NCBI GenBank assembly: GCA_029255645.1
Contig: JANLJE010000004.1
Coordinates: forward strand, 1-64,000
Source: Comamonadaceae bacterium
GTDB taxonomy: Bacteria; Pseudomonadota; Gammaproteobacteria; Burkholderiales; Rhodocyclaceae
Length of the DNA stretch: 64,000 nucleotides
Direction: 5' to 3'
Shown: positions 1 through 10,460 of the stretch, in pieces
Layout: each line of letters opens with the position of its first letter
Position numbering within the stretch: the first letter of the stretch is position 1
Program-made: the position numbers and the translations under genes
The notes under the pieces: generated by a model
Told to the model about the DNA's origin: nothing
Seen by the model: the letters and a program-made list of their open reading frames with translations, nothing else
Database searches by the model: none

Positions 1-5
1 GCCGC

Positions 6-33
6 ATTCTACAGCACCCAAATCCCTTGTCAA
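6..33 (-). promoter_or_regulatory. Strong sigma70-type promoter leaving the window to the left
   Basis: On the minus strand a perfect -35 (TTGACA, 33-28) is followed by a 16-base spacer and TAGAAT (11-6), then GCGGC. Near-consensus promoters with this shape commonly precede rRNA or tRNA genes in Betaproteobacteria. No gene inside the window lies downstream, so its target must lie left of position 1. The stable-RNA assignment is an inference. Confidence 0.6.
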
Positions 34-200
34 CCCGGTGCGGAGGGTTTTTTTGAAAAAATTACGCTGCGGCGCTCATGTTTTTCTGACCGTCGACCAA
101 GCCAGGGCCAATCAGCTGAAAGGAATAGGGAAAAATCCGCCAGGTCGCAGGCCGTGATCGAGCACCTGGATCGCGAGACTGGGGAGCTGCAGGTTGAACG
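34..200. other. Intergenic DNA with no recognised gene
   Basis: Between the left-edge promoter and the group II intron-like fragment I see no protein with recognisable family features. The minus-strand frame that crosses it reads through from the intron-like fragment and looks like non-coding translation. Confidence 0.5.
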
Positions 201-490
201 GGATTTCCTGACCGGATAGCGCGGCTGGCGCCACTGTTCCAGCACGGCCCATGCTGCTTGAAGACCGGTGAAATTGTCCTCGCCTTTATCCGTCCGGACT
301 TCATCGAGTCCCTGGCGCGCGGATGAGGCAGTTTCCACTGCCGCCCCATATCCGCTTCCTGTTCGCCTGGCCAGCGCTTTGGCTTCTTCCGGGTTCACTG
401 TTCGTGACACCCTTGCCGTTCGGCTGAAGCCTTCCCTTACCCGGCAAGTAGAGGGACTTCCCCCAAGTGGGTGCGCCCTGCCGGGCACAC
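201..490 (-). mobile_element. Group II intron-like 5' fragment, no reverse transcriptase
   Basis: Read on the minus strand, the segment begins near 490 with GTGTGCCCGGCAGGGCGCAC, which fits the GUGYG 5' boundary and first domain I helix of bacterial group II introns. It continues with the 'GGGGGAAGTCCCTC' type of domain I sequence. It ends around 223-259 in a stretch whose translation includes AAWAVLEQWR. As I recall, such a stretch sits just upstream of intron-encoded reverse transcriptases. No reverse transcriptase follows, so this is a truncated element, probably immobile. The same LEQWR-coding stretch recurs at 40549-40585. Identification is from memory of intron sequences, not from a structure search. 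Confidence 0.55.
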
Positions 491-493
491 CCA

Positions 494-518
494 GAAAAAC
501 GCCCCGCTCAACGGGGCG
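494..518 (-). terminator. Rho-independent terminator of the nuo operon
   Basis: On the minus strand an uninterrupted 7-bp GC-rich stem (CGCCCCG / CGGGGCG) with a five-base loop is followed by a run of T. It lies 15 bases after the nuoN stop codon, where the complex I operon should end. Confidence 0.85.
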
Positions 519-533
519 CGTATCTTCGATGGC

Positions 534-2012
534 TTACAAGGATCGCAGCAAAGCGTAGGCGCAGAGCGACATCAGCATCTGCGGGAACAAGCCAAAAGTT
601 GCAACCGCCAAGCCATTCACGGAAATCAGCAGCTTGAGCGAGAAAGATCCTTTAATCGGGTCGTTATTCTGGGGCGCATCAAAGTACATGAGCTTGACGA
701 CACGCAGGTAATAAAAGGCACCAATCAGGGAGAAGAGGACGGCCGCCACAGCCAGCCAGTAGTACCCGGCCGCAACAACGGCTTGCAGCACCGAGAATTT
801 GGCAAAGAAGCCCACAAAGAAGGGAATGCCCGCCATGGAGAACATCACGAACATCATCATCGCGGCAAACCAGGGGCTGCGCTTGTTCAAACCCTTGAAG
901 TCTTCCAGTTCATCGGACTCGAAGCCCGCCTTGGAGAGCAGCATGATCAGCCCGAAAGCCGCCAGGGTGGTCAGCACATAGGTCACCACGTAGAACATGG
1001 AAGAGCTATAGGCGTTCAGGGCGAAACGAGCGTCTCCACCCACCACTCCTGTCACGATCCCCAGCAGCATGAAGCCCATGTGGGAGATGGCGGAATAGGC
1101 CAGCATGCGCTTGATGTTGGTCTGGACAATGGCAACCAGGTTACCGATGGCCATGGACAGTACCGACAGGACGATCAGCATGGATTGCCAGTCAGCCGCC
1201 TGGGTAATGAGCCCGTTCACCAGCAGACGCATCACGATGGCAAAGGCAGCCAGCTTGGGCGCCGAGCCGATGAACAGGGTCACGGAGGTCGGCGCACCGT
1301 GATAGACATCCGGCACCCACATGTGGAAAGGCACCACCCCCAGCTTGAAGGCGAGGCCCGCCACCAGGAAGACAATACCGAACACCAGCACGCTACTATC
1401 GGCGGAGTGGGTATAGAGGCGCTCTGCCACGGCCGTGATTTCAAGACTCCCCGTAGCGCCATAGATCATGGACATACCGTAGAGCAGCATTCCGGAAGCC
1501 AGGGCTCCCAGGATGAAATACTTCATGGCCGCTTCGGTGGAAACGGCTGAAGAACGATTCAGCGCCACCATGGCATAGAGCGCCAAGGACATCATTTCGA
1601 GGCCCAGATACAGGGTCAGGAAATGATTGGCCGAGATCATCACCATCATGCCCAGGGTGGACAGCAGGGCCAGCACGTAATACTCACCCTTGGGAATCGA
1701 CTGGCGCTCCTGGATGTATTCCCGGGAGTAGAACAACACCAGCACCACGGTGAGATAGACCGTCAGTTTGAGGAAGTCGGCCATCATGTCATCAACAAAC
1801 ATGTTGCTGAAGGTGAAAACCACATCCACATTGCTGGTCAGCACGGTGATTGCCGCACAACCGAGCAGGGTCAGCTGGGTCAGGACAAAGGTCAGCGTAC
1901 GCCGGGGACTCTTGACTCCGAGATCCAGCAGCAGGATCACACATGCCATGGTCAGCAGAAAAATTTCCGGCGCAGCGGGGTACAGGCTGGGGGCGACAAA
2001 ATCGTTGAACAT
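534..2012 (-). CDS. nuoN: NADH-quinone oxidoreductase subunit N
   Basis: The 492-residue inner-membrane protein is hydrophobic throughout, with about 14 helices. It is one of three antiporter-like proton-translocating subunits of complex I. The family signature near residue 395 ([13 protein letters not shown]) and the lysine-bearing helices ([15 protein letters not shown]) identify it as NuoN. Its length is normal. It is the last gene of the nuo operon, begins 12 bases after nuoM and is followed at once by a strong terminator. The start [10 protein letters not shown] fits betaproteobacterial NuoN. A long reading frame on the opposite strand is a compositional shadow. Confidence 0.97.
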   Translation of the reverse strand: MFNDFVAPSLYPAAPEIFLLTMACVILLLDLGVKSPRRTLTFVLTQLTLLGCAAITVLTSNVDVVFTFSNMFVDDMMADFLKLTVYLTVVLVLFYSREYIQERQSIPKGEYYVLALLSTLGMMVMISANHFLTLYLGLEMMSLALYAMVALNRSSAVSTEAAMKYFILGALASGMLLYGMSMIYGATGSLEITAVAERLYTHSADSSVLVFGIVFLVAGLAFKLGVVPFHMWVPDVYHGAPTSVTLFIGSAPKLAAFAIVMRLLVNGLITQAADWQSMLIVLSVLSMAIGNLVAIVQTNIKRMLAYSAISHMGFMLLGIVTGVVGGDARFALNAYSSSMFYVVTYVLTTLAAFGLIMLLSKAGFESDELEDFKGLNKRSPWFAAMMMFVMFSMAGIPFFVGFFAKFSVLQAVVAAGYYWLAVAAVLFSLIGAFYYLRVVKLMYFDAPQNNDPIKGSFSLKLLISVNGLAVATFGLFPQMLMSLCAYALLRSL

Positions 2013-2024
2013 GTCGGCTACCGA

Positions 2025-3506
2025 TTATTGAATCTTGGTGATGGCAACGTGACGGAGGAGGTCATTGACCGAAGCATGCATTACCTCCGTAAACGGTTGC
2101 GGATAAAGACCCATGCCGAGCACACAGAGCGCCAGCATGAGCAGGATGAGAAACTCACGGCCATTGATGTCAGCCAGTTCGCGCACATGGTCGTTGGCAA
2201 TGTCGCCAAAAATCACCCGCTTGTACATCCACAGCGTGTAGGCGGCCCCCAGGATCATGGTGGAAGCCGCGCCGAAGGCCACCCAGAAATTGAACTTGAC
2301 CGCCGCCAGGATCACCATGAATTCGCCCACAAAGCCTGAGGTGGCTGGCAAGCCGGCATTGGCCATGGCAAACAGCATGAAAAAGGCCGCGAACTTGGGC
2401 ATGGTGTTTACCACACCGCCGTAGTCGGCAATCTGACGGCTATGCATGCGGTCGTAGAGGACTCCAATGCAAAGGAACATGGCGGCTGAAACGAAACCAT
2501 GGGAAATCATCTGCACCAATGCCCCTTCGAGCGCCATGGCACTGAACATGAAGAAGCCAAGCGTCACGAAGCCCATGTGGGCGATCGAGGAATAGGCGAC
2601 CAGTTTTTTCATGTCTGCCTGGATCAATGCAATGAATCCGATATACACCACTGCGATCAAGGACAGGGCAATCACGAGGCCGGACAACTCGTGAGAAGCA
2701 TCGGGCGCGATGGGCAGGTTGAAGCGCAGGAATCCATAGGCGCCCAGCTTGAGTGCGATTGCCGCCAGGACTACAGATCCACCAGTAGGCGCTTCTACGT
2801 GCGCATCGGGCAGCCAGGTATGCACCGGGAACATCGGGATTTTGACAGCAAACGCAATCATGAAGGCCAGGAAAATCCAGATCTGGGCATTCATCTCAAG
2901 CGGCAGCTGGTGCCAGTCGAGAATCGCGAAGGACCCTCCCGAGTGAATGAAGAGGTACAGCAAGGCCACCAGAAGGAGCAGGGAACCCAGCAGGGTGTAG
3001 AGGAAGAACTTGATGGCAGCATACACCCGGTTCGGTCCGCCCCAGATGCCGATGATCAGATACAGGGGAATCAGGGAGGCTTCGAAGAAGACATAGAACA
3101 GCACTCCGTCCAGAGCGGAGAAGATGCCGTTCATCAAGCCCGACATGATCAGGAATGCCGCGTTGTATTGAGCAACCTTGTTATCGATCACCTGCCAACC
3201 GGCCAGCACCACCAGGATGGTGATGAAGCTGTTGAGGATGATGAACAGCATGGAAATGCCATCCACCCCCAGGTGATAGTTGATATTGAACCTCGGAATC
3301 CAGCTTCCCAGTTCCACAAACTGCATGGCGCTGGTGGTGGTATCAAAGCCGGTATAAAGAGGAATGGTCACGAGCAACCCAAGCACGGCGCCAAACAGAG
3401 CAAGGACGCGGGACGTGGGAGCATTGCGATCAGAGCCGGTTGCCAGGACAAGAAGCCCAGCAAAGACCGGAATCCAGATAGCGAGAGAAAGCAGGGGATA
3501 AGACAT
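2025..3506 (-). CDS. nuoM: NADH-quinone oxidoreductase subunit M
   Basis: This 493-residue polytopic membrane protein is the middle antiporter-like subunit of the complex I membrane arm. The segment PVHTWLPDAHVEAPTGGSVV, just after the first third of the chain, carries the proton-pathway signature typical of NuoM, and GLPATSGFVGEF appears in the C-terminal third. Length is normal. The gene lies 21 bases after nuoL and 12 bases before nuoN in the same transcription unit, so co-translation and stoichiometric assembly are expected. No frameshift or missing segment is apparent. Confidence 0.97.
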   Translation of the reverse strand: MSYPLLSLAIWIPVFAGLLVLATGSDRNAPTSRVLALFGAVLGLLVTIPLYTGFDTTTSAMQFVELGSWIPRFNINYHLGVDGISMLFIILNSFITILVVLAGWQVIDNKVAQYNAAFLIMSGLMNGIFSALDGVLFYVFFEASLIPLYLIIGIWGGPNRVYAAIKFFLYTLLGSLLLLVALLYLFIHSGGSFAILDWHQLPLEMNAQIWIFLAFMIAFAVKIPMFPVHTWLPDAHVEAPTGGSVVLAAIALKLGAYGFLRFNLPIAPDASHELSGLVIALSLIAVVYIGFIALIQADMKKLVAYSSIAHMGFVTLGFFMFSAMALEGALVQMISHGFVSAAMFLCIGVLYDRMHSRQIADYGGVVNTMPKFAAFFMLFAMANAGLPATSGFVGEFMVILAAVKFNFWVAFGAASTMILGAAYTLWMYKRVIFGDIANDHVRELADINGREFLILLMLALCVLGMGLYPQPFTEVMHASVNDLLRHVAITKIQ

Positions 3507-3527
3507 GTTTTTCCTTGCCGTTCTACC

Positions 3528-5558
3528 TTAGACGCGAACCCAAAGGGTCAGCAGCAGCAACAGGCCGATGATCATGGTGAAAGCGTAGTGATAGACATAA
3601 CCGGTCTGGGTACAACGTATCACCGCGGCGACCCAGCCGACGAGTTTGGCAGAACCGTTGACCAGCAGGCCATCGATCACTGCTACGTCCCCACCCCGCC
3701 AGAGACCACGCCCAAGAAGGAGTGCTCCACCAGCAAAGACAGTTTCGTTGATTTTGTCAAAGTAGTATTTATTTTCCAGAATCGTATAGATGCCGGAAAA
3801 ACGACGCTGAATCGCAGCAGGAATATCGGGACGCTTCATGTAGAAGAACCAGGAAACGACCACACCGGACAGTGCCAGCCAGAACGGTGCCGTCTGGACA
3901 GCATGCAGCGCCATGGCAGTTGCACCCTGAAAATGGTGATGCAACTCCGCCATCCCGCCATGCGCGGCTTCATCCACATGAATCACCCCTTCGAAGAACT
4001 CTCCGAATACCATGGGACCCACCCCGATGTAACCAATGATGACCGAGGGAATGGCCAGAAGCACGAGGGGCAACGTAATGACCCAGGGACTTTCATGAGG
4101 TTTCTGGCCCGGTGCAAGACCGTGATGATGGTCGCTTGCGGCCTCTTCATCATCGTGATCGCCCAGGTGGTCACCATGAAGGGACTTACCGAAGCGTTCC
4201 TCGCCGTGGAAGACGAGGAAATACATGCGGAAGGAATAAAAGGCGGTGACAAAGACTCCTGCCAGCACGGCAAAGTATGCAAAACCTGAACCTGGAATAT
4301 CGGAGAAAGCCACCGCTTCAATGATGGAATCCTTGGAATAAAAGCCTGAAAAGAAAGGAGTGCCAATCAGCGCCAGGGAGGCAATCAGAGTGGTCATCCA
4401 GGTAATGGGCATGTACTTGCGCAGCCCCCCCATGTTGCGGATGTCCTGATCGTGGTGCATGCCGATGATCACGGAGCCCGCACCAAGGAACAGCAGGGCC
4501 TTGAAGAAGGCGTGAGTCATCAGGTGGAAGATGGCCACGGAATAGGCGGAAGCGCCCAGCGCCACGGTCATGTACCCCAATTGGGACAAGGTTGAGTACG
4601 CCACGACCCGCTTGATGTCATTCTGGATGATGCCCAGGAAGCCCATGAAAAGCGCAGTAATGGCGCCAATCACCATCACCACGGACAGCGCGGTCGTGGA
4701 CATTTCAAACAGGGGAGACATGCGGGACACCATGAAGATGCCCGCCGTCACCATCGTTGCCGCGTGGATCAGGGCGGAAATGGGCGTTGGGCCTTCCATG
4801 GAGTCCGGCAGCCAGACATGCAAGGGAACCTGGGCGGACTTGCCCATGGCGCCGATGAACAGGCAGATGCAGGTTACGGTCAGCAGAGACCATTCCTGCT
4901 CACCCCAGATGTTGAGGGTGGCATCAGCCAACTCGGGGGCCTTGGCAAATACCGCAGCGTAATCCAGGGAGCCGAAGTGGGCCAGAACCAGACCAATGCC
5001 CAGGATGAAGCCGAAGTCACCGACCCGGTTGACCAGGAAGGCCTTCATGTTGGCGTAAATGGCGGAGGGACGGGTAAACCAGAAACCGATGAGCAGATAG
5101 GACACCAGGCCCACGGCTTCCCAGCCAAAGAAGAGCTGCATGAAGTTGTTGCTCATCACCAGCATCAGCATGGAGAAGGTAAACAACGAGATATAGCTGA
5201 AGAAACGGTTGTAGCCCGGGTCATCCTGCATGTAGCCGATGGTATAGATATGCACCATCAGGGAGACGAAGGTCACCACCAGCATCATGGTAGCCGTCAG
5301 GGAATCGATCAGAAAGCCCACGTGAAAGCTGTAAGCGCCCGTGGTCATCCAGGTATATACGTTGCCATTGAAGGTATTGCCCGCCATCACGTCCTGGAAC
5401 ACCAGTACGGAACCGATGAAGGACACCGCCACCCCGGCAATGGTGACGGTATGGGCCAGCCAGCGCGGGATCACCCGGCATAGCAGACCCGCCACCGCGG
5501 ATCCAAACAGGGGAGCCAGGGCCACGAGCAAATAGAGTTTCTGCATTTCCATGTCCAT
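3528..5558 (-). CDS. nuoL: NADH-quinone oxidoreductase subunit L
   Basis: At 676 residues this is the largest membrane subunit. It is the distal antiporter-like protein with the long lateral helix that braces the proton pumps. The motif PLHVWLPDSMEGPTPISALI is diagnostic for NuoL, and GTPFFSGFYSKD marks the second half. A His/Asp/Glu-rich loop (ending DHHHG) follows the last channel helices, before the lateral-helix region; such loops are usual but variable in length. The ATG overlaps the nuoK stop by one base (TGATG), implying translational coupling. Confidence 0.97.
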   Translation of the reverse strand: MDMEMQKLYLLVALAPLFGSAVAGLLCRVIPRWLAHTVTIAGVAVSFIGSVLVFQDVMAGNTFNGNVYTWMTTGAYSFHVGFLIDSLTATMMLVVTFVSLMVHIYTIGYMQDDPGYNRFFSYISLFTFSMLMLVMSNNFMQLFFGWEAVGLVSYLLIGFWFTRPSAIYANMKAFLVNRVGDFGFILGIGLVLAHFGSLDYAAVFAKAPELADATLNIWGEQEWSLLTVTCICLFIGAMGKSAQVPLHVWLPDSMEGPTPISALIHAATMVTAGIFMVSRMSPLFEMSTTALSVVMVIGAITALFMGFLGIIQNDIKRVVAYSTLSQLGYMTVALGASAYSVAIFHLMTHAFFKALLFLGAGSVIIGMHHDQDIRNMGGLRKYMPITWMTTLIASLALIGTPFFSGFYSKDSIIEAVAFSDIPGSGFAYFAVLAGVFVTAFYSFRMYFLVFHGEERFGKSLHGDHLGDHDDEEAASDHHHGLAPGQKPHESPWVITLPLVLLAIPSVIIGYIGVGPMVFGEFFEGVIHVDEAAHGGMAELHHHFQGATAMALHAVQTAPFWLALSGVVVSWFFYMKRPDIPAAIQRRFSGIYTILENKYYFDKINETVFAGGALLLGRGLWRGGDVAVIDGLLVNGSAKLVGWVAAVIRCTQTGYVYHYAFTMIIGLLLLLTLWVRV

Positions 5559-5863
5559 CAGCCCTTCAGATGATTCAGGTCATCCACATGGATGGTCTTC
5601 AGATTACGGAACAGCAAGACCAGAATGGCCAGACCAACCGCAGCTTCAGCCGCCGCCACCGCCAGAATGAAGAACACGAACAACTGCCCGTTCGGGTCCT
5701 GCATGTAGCGGGAGAAGGCCACAAAATTCATGTTGACCGACAAGAGCATCAGCTCGATGGCCATCAGGAGCACGATCAGGTTCTTCCGGTTCAGGAAGAT
5801 GCCGACGATGCTGATCGCAAATAGAATCGCGCCCAGAATCAGAAAGTGGGACAAGCTAAGCAA
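5558..5863 (-). CDS. nuoK: NADH-quinone oxidoreductase subunit K
   Basis: The 101-residue membrane protein has three predicted helices and belongs to the MrpC/NuoK family. It carries the conserved acidic residues in membrane helices ([13 protein letters not shown] and [12 protein letters not shown]) that form part of the proton or quinone-coupling path. Length is exactly that of the family. Its stop overlaps the nuoL start by one base. Upstream there is a 53-base gap to nuoJ, the largest gap between membrane subunits here, with no obvious regulatory structure. Confidence 0.96.
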   Translation of the reverse strand: MLSLSHFLILGAILFAISIVGIFLNRKNLIVLLMAIELMLLSVNMNFVAFSRYMQDPNGQLFVFFILAVAAAEAAVGLAILVLLFRNLKTIHVDDLNHLKG

Positions 5864-5916
5864 GGTACCTCCCGTAGTCTCAGTACTGCTACGCCGGCAG
5901 GCGCAGCAGCAAAAAT

Positions 5917-6522
5917 TTAATCCTGTTTTTCCACCGGCATCTTGACGATGCGCATCCGATCAGCTGCCTTGACGCGAATCTGATCCGCCGGGTTGGTATA
6001 ACGCGTCTTCTTCGGGCCCCGGAAGGTCAGCGCCACGGCCGCAATGACGGCCACCAGCAAAATGACCGCTGCCAGTTCGAAGGGATAGACGTAGTCGGTG
6101 GAGAGCAGCGCTCCCAGTTCCTGGGTATTGGAGGCATTGGCGGCCACATTGGGCAGATCGGAGTCGGGCACCTGGAAATATCGACTCCCCAGCACCATCC
6201 CCATTTCGATCACCATCAGGATGCCGATCACGGTGCCCAGAGGCAGGTAGCTCCAGAACCCCTGACGCAACTGGTCCAGGTTGATGTCGAGCATCATCAC
6301 CACGAACAGGAACAGCACCATCACCGCGCCGATATACACCATCACCAGCACCATGGCCAGGAACTCGGCCTGCAGCAGCACCCATAGACCGGCTGCCGTA
6401 AAAAAAGCCAGAATCAGGTGCAGCACGGCATGGACCGGGTTACGGGCCGTGATGACACGCAGGGCAGCGAAGATCAGCATCGCCGACAAAAAGAAAAATA
6501 CAGTGGTCTTGAAATCCATCAT
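5917..6522 (-). CDS. nuoJ: NADH-quinone oxidoreductase subunit J
   Basis: The 201-residue protein has five predicted transmembrane helices, with the NuoJ hallmark [18 protein letters not shown] in helix 3. That helix contains the pi-bulge region involved in coupling quinone reduction to proton transport. A basic, soluble C-terminal tail ([19 protein letters not shown]) follows the last helix. The gene begins 9 bases after nuoI and belongs to the same operon. Length and start ([10 protein letters not shown]) are normal for the family. Confidence 0.96.
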   Translation of the reverse strand: MMDFKTTVFFFLSAMLIFAALRVITARNPVHAVLHLILAFFTAAGLWVLLQAEFLAMVLVMVYIGAVMVLFLFVVMMLDINLDQLRQGFWSYLPLGTVIGILMVIEMGMVLGSRYFQVPDSDLPNVAANASNTQELGALLSTDYVYPFELAAVILLVAVIAAVALTFRGPKKTRYTNPADQIRVKAADRMRIVKMPVEKQD

Positions 6523-6531
6523 CAGGCCCTG

Positions 6532-7020
6532 TCAGCGGTATTTGGCATCCAGCGCGCGGTCAGCCGCGATCTGGGATTCGTAACGGTCACCATTGGCCAG
6601 CAGCATGGCCTTGGTGTAGTAGAGGTCGCCCCGCTTCTCTCCGTGGTACTCAAGCACCCGGGTTTCCACGATGGCATCGACCGGGCAGGCCTCCTCGCAG
6701 AAGCCGCAGAAGATGCATTTGGTCAGGTCGATGTCGTAGCGGGTCGTGCGGCGCGAACCATCATCGCGCGGCTCAGCCTCGATGGTGATGGCCAGGGCCG
6801 GACAGATAGCCTCGCACAACTTGCAGGCGATACAGCGCTCTTCCCCATTGGGGTAACGACGCAGGGCATGCAGTCCGCGGAAGCGGAAGCTTTGCGGCGT
6901 CTTTTCCTCCGGGTATTGCACGGTGATCTTGCGGGCAAAGAAATAACGCCCGGTCACCGACATGCCCTTTAGCAACTCCTTGAGCAGGAGGCTGTTGAAG
7001 ATTTCCTTCATTGCACCCAT
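6532..7020 (-). CDS. nuoI: NADH-quinone oxidoreductase subunit I (two 4Fe-4S)
   Basis: This 162-residue peripheral-arm protein carries two ferredoxin-type motifs. The first is [12 protein letters not shown] with cysteines at 63, 66, 69 and 73. The second is [12 protein letters not shown] with cysteines at 102, 105, 108 and 112. They hold clusters N6a and N6b, which relay electrons from NuoG towards N2 in NuoB. The N-terminus is a short amphipathic region that contacts NuoH. A second in-frame ATG at residue 4 is an alternative start. It lies 9 bases upstream of nuoJ and 10 bases downstream of nuoH. Confidence 0.97.
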   Translation of the reverse strand: MGAMKEIFNSLLLKELLKGMSVTGRYFFARKITVQYPEEKTPQSFRFRGLHALRRYPNGEERCIACKLCEAICPALAITIEAEPRDDGSRRTTRYDIDLTKCIFCGFCEEACPVDAIVETRVLEYHGEKRGDLYYTKAMLLANGDRYESQIAADRALDAKYR

Positions 7021-7030
7021 GGCTCTTGCC

Positions 7031-8080
7031 TCACTTCCAGATATTCAAGGGGGACAGCATCCAGATGCCGACGACAAACAGCCACACCACCGTCAGCGGA
7101 ATGAACACCTTCCAGCCCAGGCGCATGATGTGATCATAACGATAACGGGGGAATGTGGCCCGGAACCAGAGGAAGAAGAACAGCATGAAACACATCTTGG
7201 CCAGCATCCAGACCATACCGTCCGGCAGGAAAGCCACCGGAGAGGACCAGCCGCCCAGGAACAAGAGACTGGTCAGTGCCGCAATCAGGATCATCTCGGT
7301 GTATTCGGCCAGGAAGAACACGGCAAACGCCATGCCGGAATAATCCACATGGAAACCGGCCACGATCTCGGACTCCCCTTCGGCCACGTCGAAGGGAGCA
7401 CGGTTGGTTTCCGCAATGCCGGAAATGAAATACACCACAAACAGGGGCAGGAGCGGCAACCAGTTCCAGGACAGGAAGTTCAGGCCCATGTCGGCGAAAG
7501 TGCCCTTTTGCTGAGCATGCACGATATCCACCAGATTCAGGCTGCCGGACACCATCAGCACCACCACCAGGGCAAAGCCCATGGCGATTTCGTAGGACAC
7601 GATCTGCGCCGCAGCCCGCATGGCACCCAGGAAGGCATACTTGGAATTTGACGCCCAGCCCGCCAGTACCACACCGTAAACCCCCATGGAACCGATGGCC
7701 AGAATGTAGAGCAGGCTGGCGTCGATATTGGCCAATACCAGGGTATCGGTGAAAGGCACCACGGCCCAGGCTGCCAGGGCCGGTGCCAGAGAGAGCATGG
7801 GAGCGATCACGAACAGGAAACGATTGGCCCCGGTGGGGATCACGATTTCCTTCAGCAGCAGCTTCACCCCGTCGGCGATGGGCTGTATCAAGCCGAGGGG
7901 GCCAACCCGGTTGGGGCCGATCCGCACCTGCATGTAACCGATCACCTTACGTTCAAAATAGGTAAGGTAGGCCACCCCCAGCAGCAGGGGAAGCACGATC
8001 AGCACGATCTTGATCAGGACCCAGACAGCCGACCAGGTCGTGCCAAACACGCCTGTACCCCATTGCATCAAAGTATCCAT
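7031..8080 (-). CDS. nuoH: NADH-quinone oxidoreductase subunit H
   Basis: The 349-residue membrane protein forms most of the quinone-binding chamber at the junction of the peripheral and membrane arms. Diagnostic segments are [20 protein letters not shown] near residue 45 and [20 protein letters not shown] near residue 225, whose acidic loop lines the quinone site. Eight or nine helices are expected. The ATG overlaps the nuoG stop by one base, so the two genes are translationally coupled. Confidence 0.97.
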   Translation of the reverse strand: MDTLMQWGTGVFGTTWSAVWVLIKIVLIVLPLLLGVAYLTYFERKVIGYMQVRIGPNRVGPLGLIQPIADGVKLLLKEIVIPTGANRFLFVIAPMLSLAPALAAWAVVPFTDTLVLANIDASLLYILAIGSMGVYGVVLAGWASNSKYAFLGAMRAAAQIVSYEIAMGFALVVVLMVSGSLNLVDIVHAQQKGTFADMGLNFLSWNWLPLLPLFVVYFISGIAETNRAPFDVAEGESEIVAGFHVDYSGMAFAVFFLAEYTEMILIAALTSLLFLGGWSSPVAFLPDGMVWMLAKMCFMLFFFLWFRATFPRYRYDHIMRLGWKVFIPLTVVWLFVVGIWMLSPLNIWK

Positions 8081-10425
8081 CAGGCACGCTCCACGGTGAT
8101 GGCACCAAACATTTCGCCCAGGGCAGCCGTACTGGCATGAGCCGCAGCCACACGCACACAGCCAGCGGGTACCCCTTCATCCAGAACAGCAAGCAGTTCG
8201 GCTACGCCCTGCCCCTGCCGCACCCTGACCTTGTCACCGGCCTTCAAGCCAAGCTGGGCCAAGGTAGCGGCTGCGATGCGTGCAGACGGGGCTGCGGCAT
8301 CGCGGGTTTTCTGCAAGGCCGGCGCACGACGGGCGATGGGGTCGGCAAAGTGGATGGGCACATCGGCGACACGTTCCAGACCCTGCCCTGCCCCGCCCTG
8401 CGGGATGGCTCCGCCATTCAGGGTGCCATTCAGGCCATTATCCAGGCCGGTGGCGAATTCGGCGGCGGCTCCCAGCACCTGGTCGCGCACTTCTTCGCTG
8501 CTGTTGAAATCAAAACCTTCCAGATTCAGGACATTGCCCAGCACGCGAAGAATCTTCCAGGCCGGACGGGCATCGCCCGCAGGACGCACCACGCCGGTGA
8601 AACTCTGAATGCGGCCTTCGGCATTGACGAAAGTGCCGGAAGTTTCAGTAAAGGGCGCCATGGGCAAGAGCACATCGGCGTAGGCCAGGGCAGGCTCGTG
8701 CTTGAAGGCGGAGAACATCACCACCATCCTGGCCTGCTCCAGGGCAGCCAGGGCCAGTTGCGGATTGGCGCAATCGAATTCCGGCTCCACGCCCATCAGC
8801 ACATAACCCTTGCGGGGCTGTTCGAACATCTGCCGGGCGTTGGCGCCGGTAGGCAGGGCCCAGGCCAGTTGGCCGCCGACGCTGTTGGCCGCTTCGCAAA
8901 GAAAACCGAAAGTCGCACCGGTGATCCGGGCCAGTTGCAGGCCCAGGACATGCAGCTGGGTGGCGGCGGCCGACTGCTGGGCGGCATTGCCCAGGAACAC
9001 GGCCTTTTTCCCGCCTTCGATCAGGCTCCGGGCCATGGCCTCGGCCTGTTCGCAGACCTGGATATTTTCCAGGCCAGCCGGAACGGCGACACCCTTCTGC
9101 TGGGCGGCAGCCTTGACCACAGCGGCCAGGGCCTGGGCCAGCTGGCTGGGAGCCACGGTCAGGCGGGCATGCAGAGGCACCCGCTGATCGTCGGCGGACA
9201 GATCGATCAGGCTCAGGGCGGCACCGCCCTTGCGGACGGCCTGACGCAGGCGCTGAGCCATCAGGGGGTGATCCTTGCGCAGGAAGGAGCCCACCACCAG
9301 CGCGGCATCGAGATTGTTGAGCTCGGCCAGGCGCATGCCCAGCCAAGGGGTGCCGATGCGCTTGCCGTCACTGGCGAAATCCTGCTGGCGGGGGCGATGG
9401 TCCACGTTGCCGGAACCCAGGGCCTGCATCAGCTTTTGCAGCAAAAAGAGTTCTTCCACGGTGGCATGGGGAGCCGCCAAAGCGGCCAGGGCATCCCCCC
9501 CGAATTCGCGGGAAATATCCTTGAGGCCGTGGGCCACATAGTCGAGGGCCACGTTCCAGGGCACTTCGCGCCATTCCCCGCCCTGCTTCACCATGGGCTT
9601 GGTCAGGCGCTGATCGGAATTCAGGGCCTGATAGCTAAAGCGCTCCTTGTCGGAAATCCAGCATTCATTGACGGCCTCGTTCTCACGGGGCAGTACGCGC
9701 ATCACCTGATCATGCTTGACCTGCACGATCAGGTTGGCTCCCAGGGAATCATGGGGGCTGACGGAACGGCGACGCTGCAGTTCCCAGGAACGGGCGGTGT
9801 AACGGAAAGGCTTGGAAGTGAGGGCGCCGACCGGGCACAGGTCGATCATGTTGCCGGACAGCTCGGAATCCACCGACCGGCCCACGAAGGTGGTGATCTC
9901 GGAATGCATGTTCCGGTTGACCATGCCCAGCTCCATGATGCCGGCAATTTCCTGGCCGAAGCGGACACAGCGGGTGCAGTGGATGCAGCGGCTCATCTCC
10001 TCCATGGAGATCAGCGGACCTGCATCCTTGTGGAACACCACGCGCTTTTCTTCCTGGTAACGGCTCTGCATGCCACCATAACCGACGGCCAGGTCCTGCA
10101 ATTGGCACTCCCCGCCTTGATCACAGATGGGGCAATCAAGCGGGTGATTGATCAACAGGAATTCCATCACCCCCTTCTGGGCCTGGACCGCCAGGTCGGA
10201 ATGGGTGAACACCTTCATGCCGTTGGTCACCGGGGTGGCGCAGGCTGGCAGGGGCTTGGGGGCCTTCTCTACCTGGACCAGACACATCCGGCAATTAGCA
10301 GCAATGGAAAGCTTCTTGTGATAGCAAAAGTGCGGAATGTAGACGCCCATTTGCTGGGCGGCATCCATCACCGTACTGCCATCAGGCACTTGCGCTTTCT
10401 TGCCGTCGATTTCGATTTCTAGCAT
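8080..10425 (-). CDS. nuoG: NADH-quinone oxidoreductase subunit G
   Basis: The 781-residue iron-sulfur subunit begins with a 2Fe-2S domain (Cys34, 45, 48 and 62). A His-ligated 4Fe-4S site follows (His94 with Cys98, 101 and 107), then a ferredoxin-like motif [10 protein letters not shown] (Cys147, 150 and 153, with a distal DLCPVGAL cysteine). The remaining roughly 550 residues form the molybdopterin-oxidoreductase-like fold that complex I keeps without the cofactor. NuoG carries electrons from NuoF to NuoI. It starts 35 bases after nuoF, the longest gap in the peripheral-arm genes. Confidence 0.97.
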   Translation of the reverse strand: MLEIEIDGKKAQVPDGSTVMDAAQQMGVYIPHFCYHKKLSIAANCRMCLVQVEKAPKPLPACATPVTNGMKVFTHSDLAVQAQKGVMEFLLINHPLDCPICDQGGECQLQDLAVGYGGMQSRYQEEKRVVFHKDAGPLISMEEMSRCIHCTRCVRFGQEIAGIMELGMVNRNMHSEITTFVGRSVDSELSGNMIDLCPVGALTSKPFRYTARSWELQRRRSVSPHDSLGANLIVQVKHDQVMRVLPRENEAVNECWISDKERFSYQALNSDQRLTKPMVKQGGEWREVPWNVALDYVAHGLKDISREFGGDALAALAAPHATVEELFLLQKLMQALGSGNVDHRPRQQDFASDGKRIGTPWLGMRLAELNNLDAALVVGSFLRKDHPLMAQRLRQAVRKGGAALSLIDLSADDQRVPLHARLTVAPSQLAQALAAVVKAAAQQKGVAVPAGLENIQVCEQAEAMARSLIEGGKKAVFLGNAAQQSAAATQLHVLGLQLARITGATFGFLCEAANSVGGQLAWALPTGANARQMFEQPRKGYVLMGVEPEFDCANPQLALAALEQARMVVMFSAFKHEPALAYADVLLPMAPFTETSGTFVNAEGRIQSFTGVVRPAGDARPAWKILRVLGNVLNLEGFDFNSSEEVRDQVLGAAAEFATGLDNGLNGTLNGGAIPQGGAGQGLERVADVPIHFADPIARRAPALQKTRDAAAPSARIAAATLAQLGLKAGDKVRVRQGQGVAELLAVLDEGVPAGCVRVAAAHASTAALGEMFGAITVERA

Positions 10426-10460
10426 GTCGCTACCTTGAAACGCGATTTAACAGACAACCA

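Noticed and set aside
2499-4289. 596-codon plus-strand frame opposite nuoL and nuoM
   Set aside because: Antisense to conserved complex I genes, with His/Gln-rich composition.
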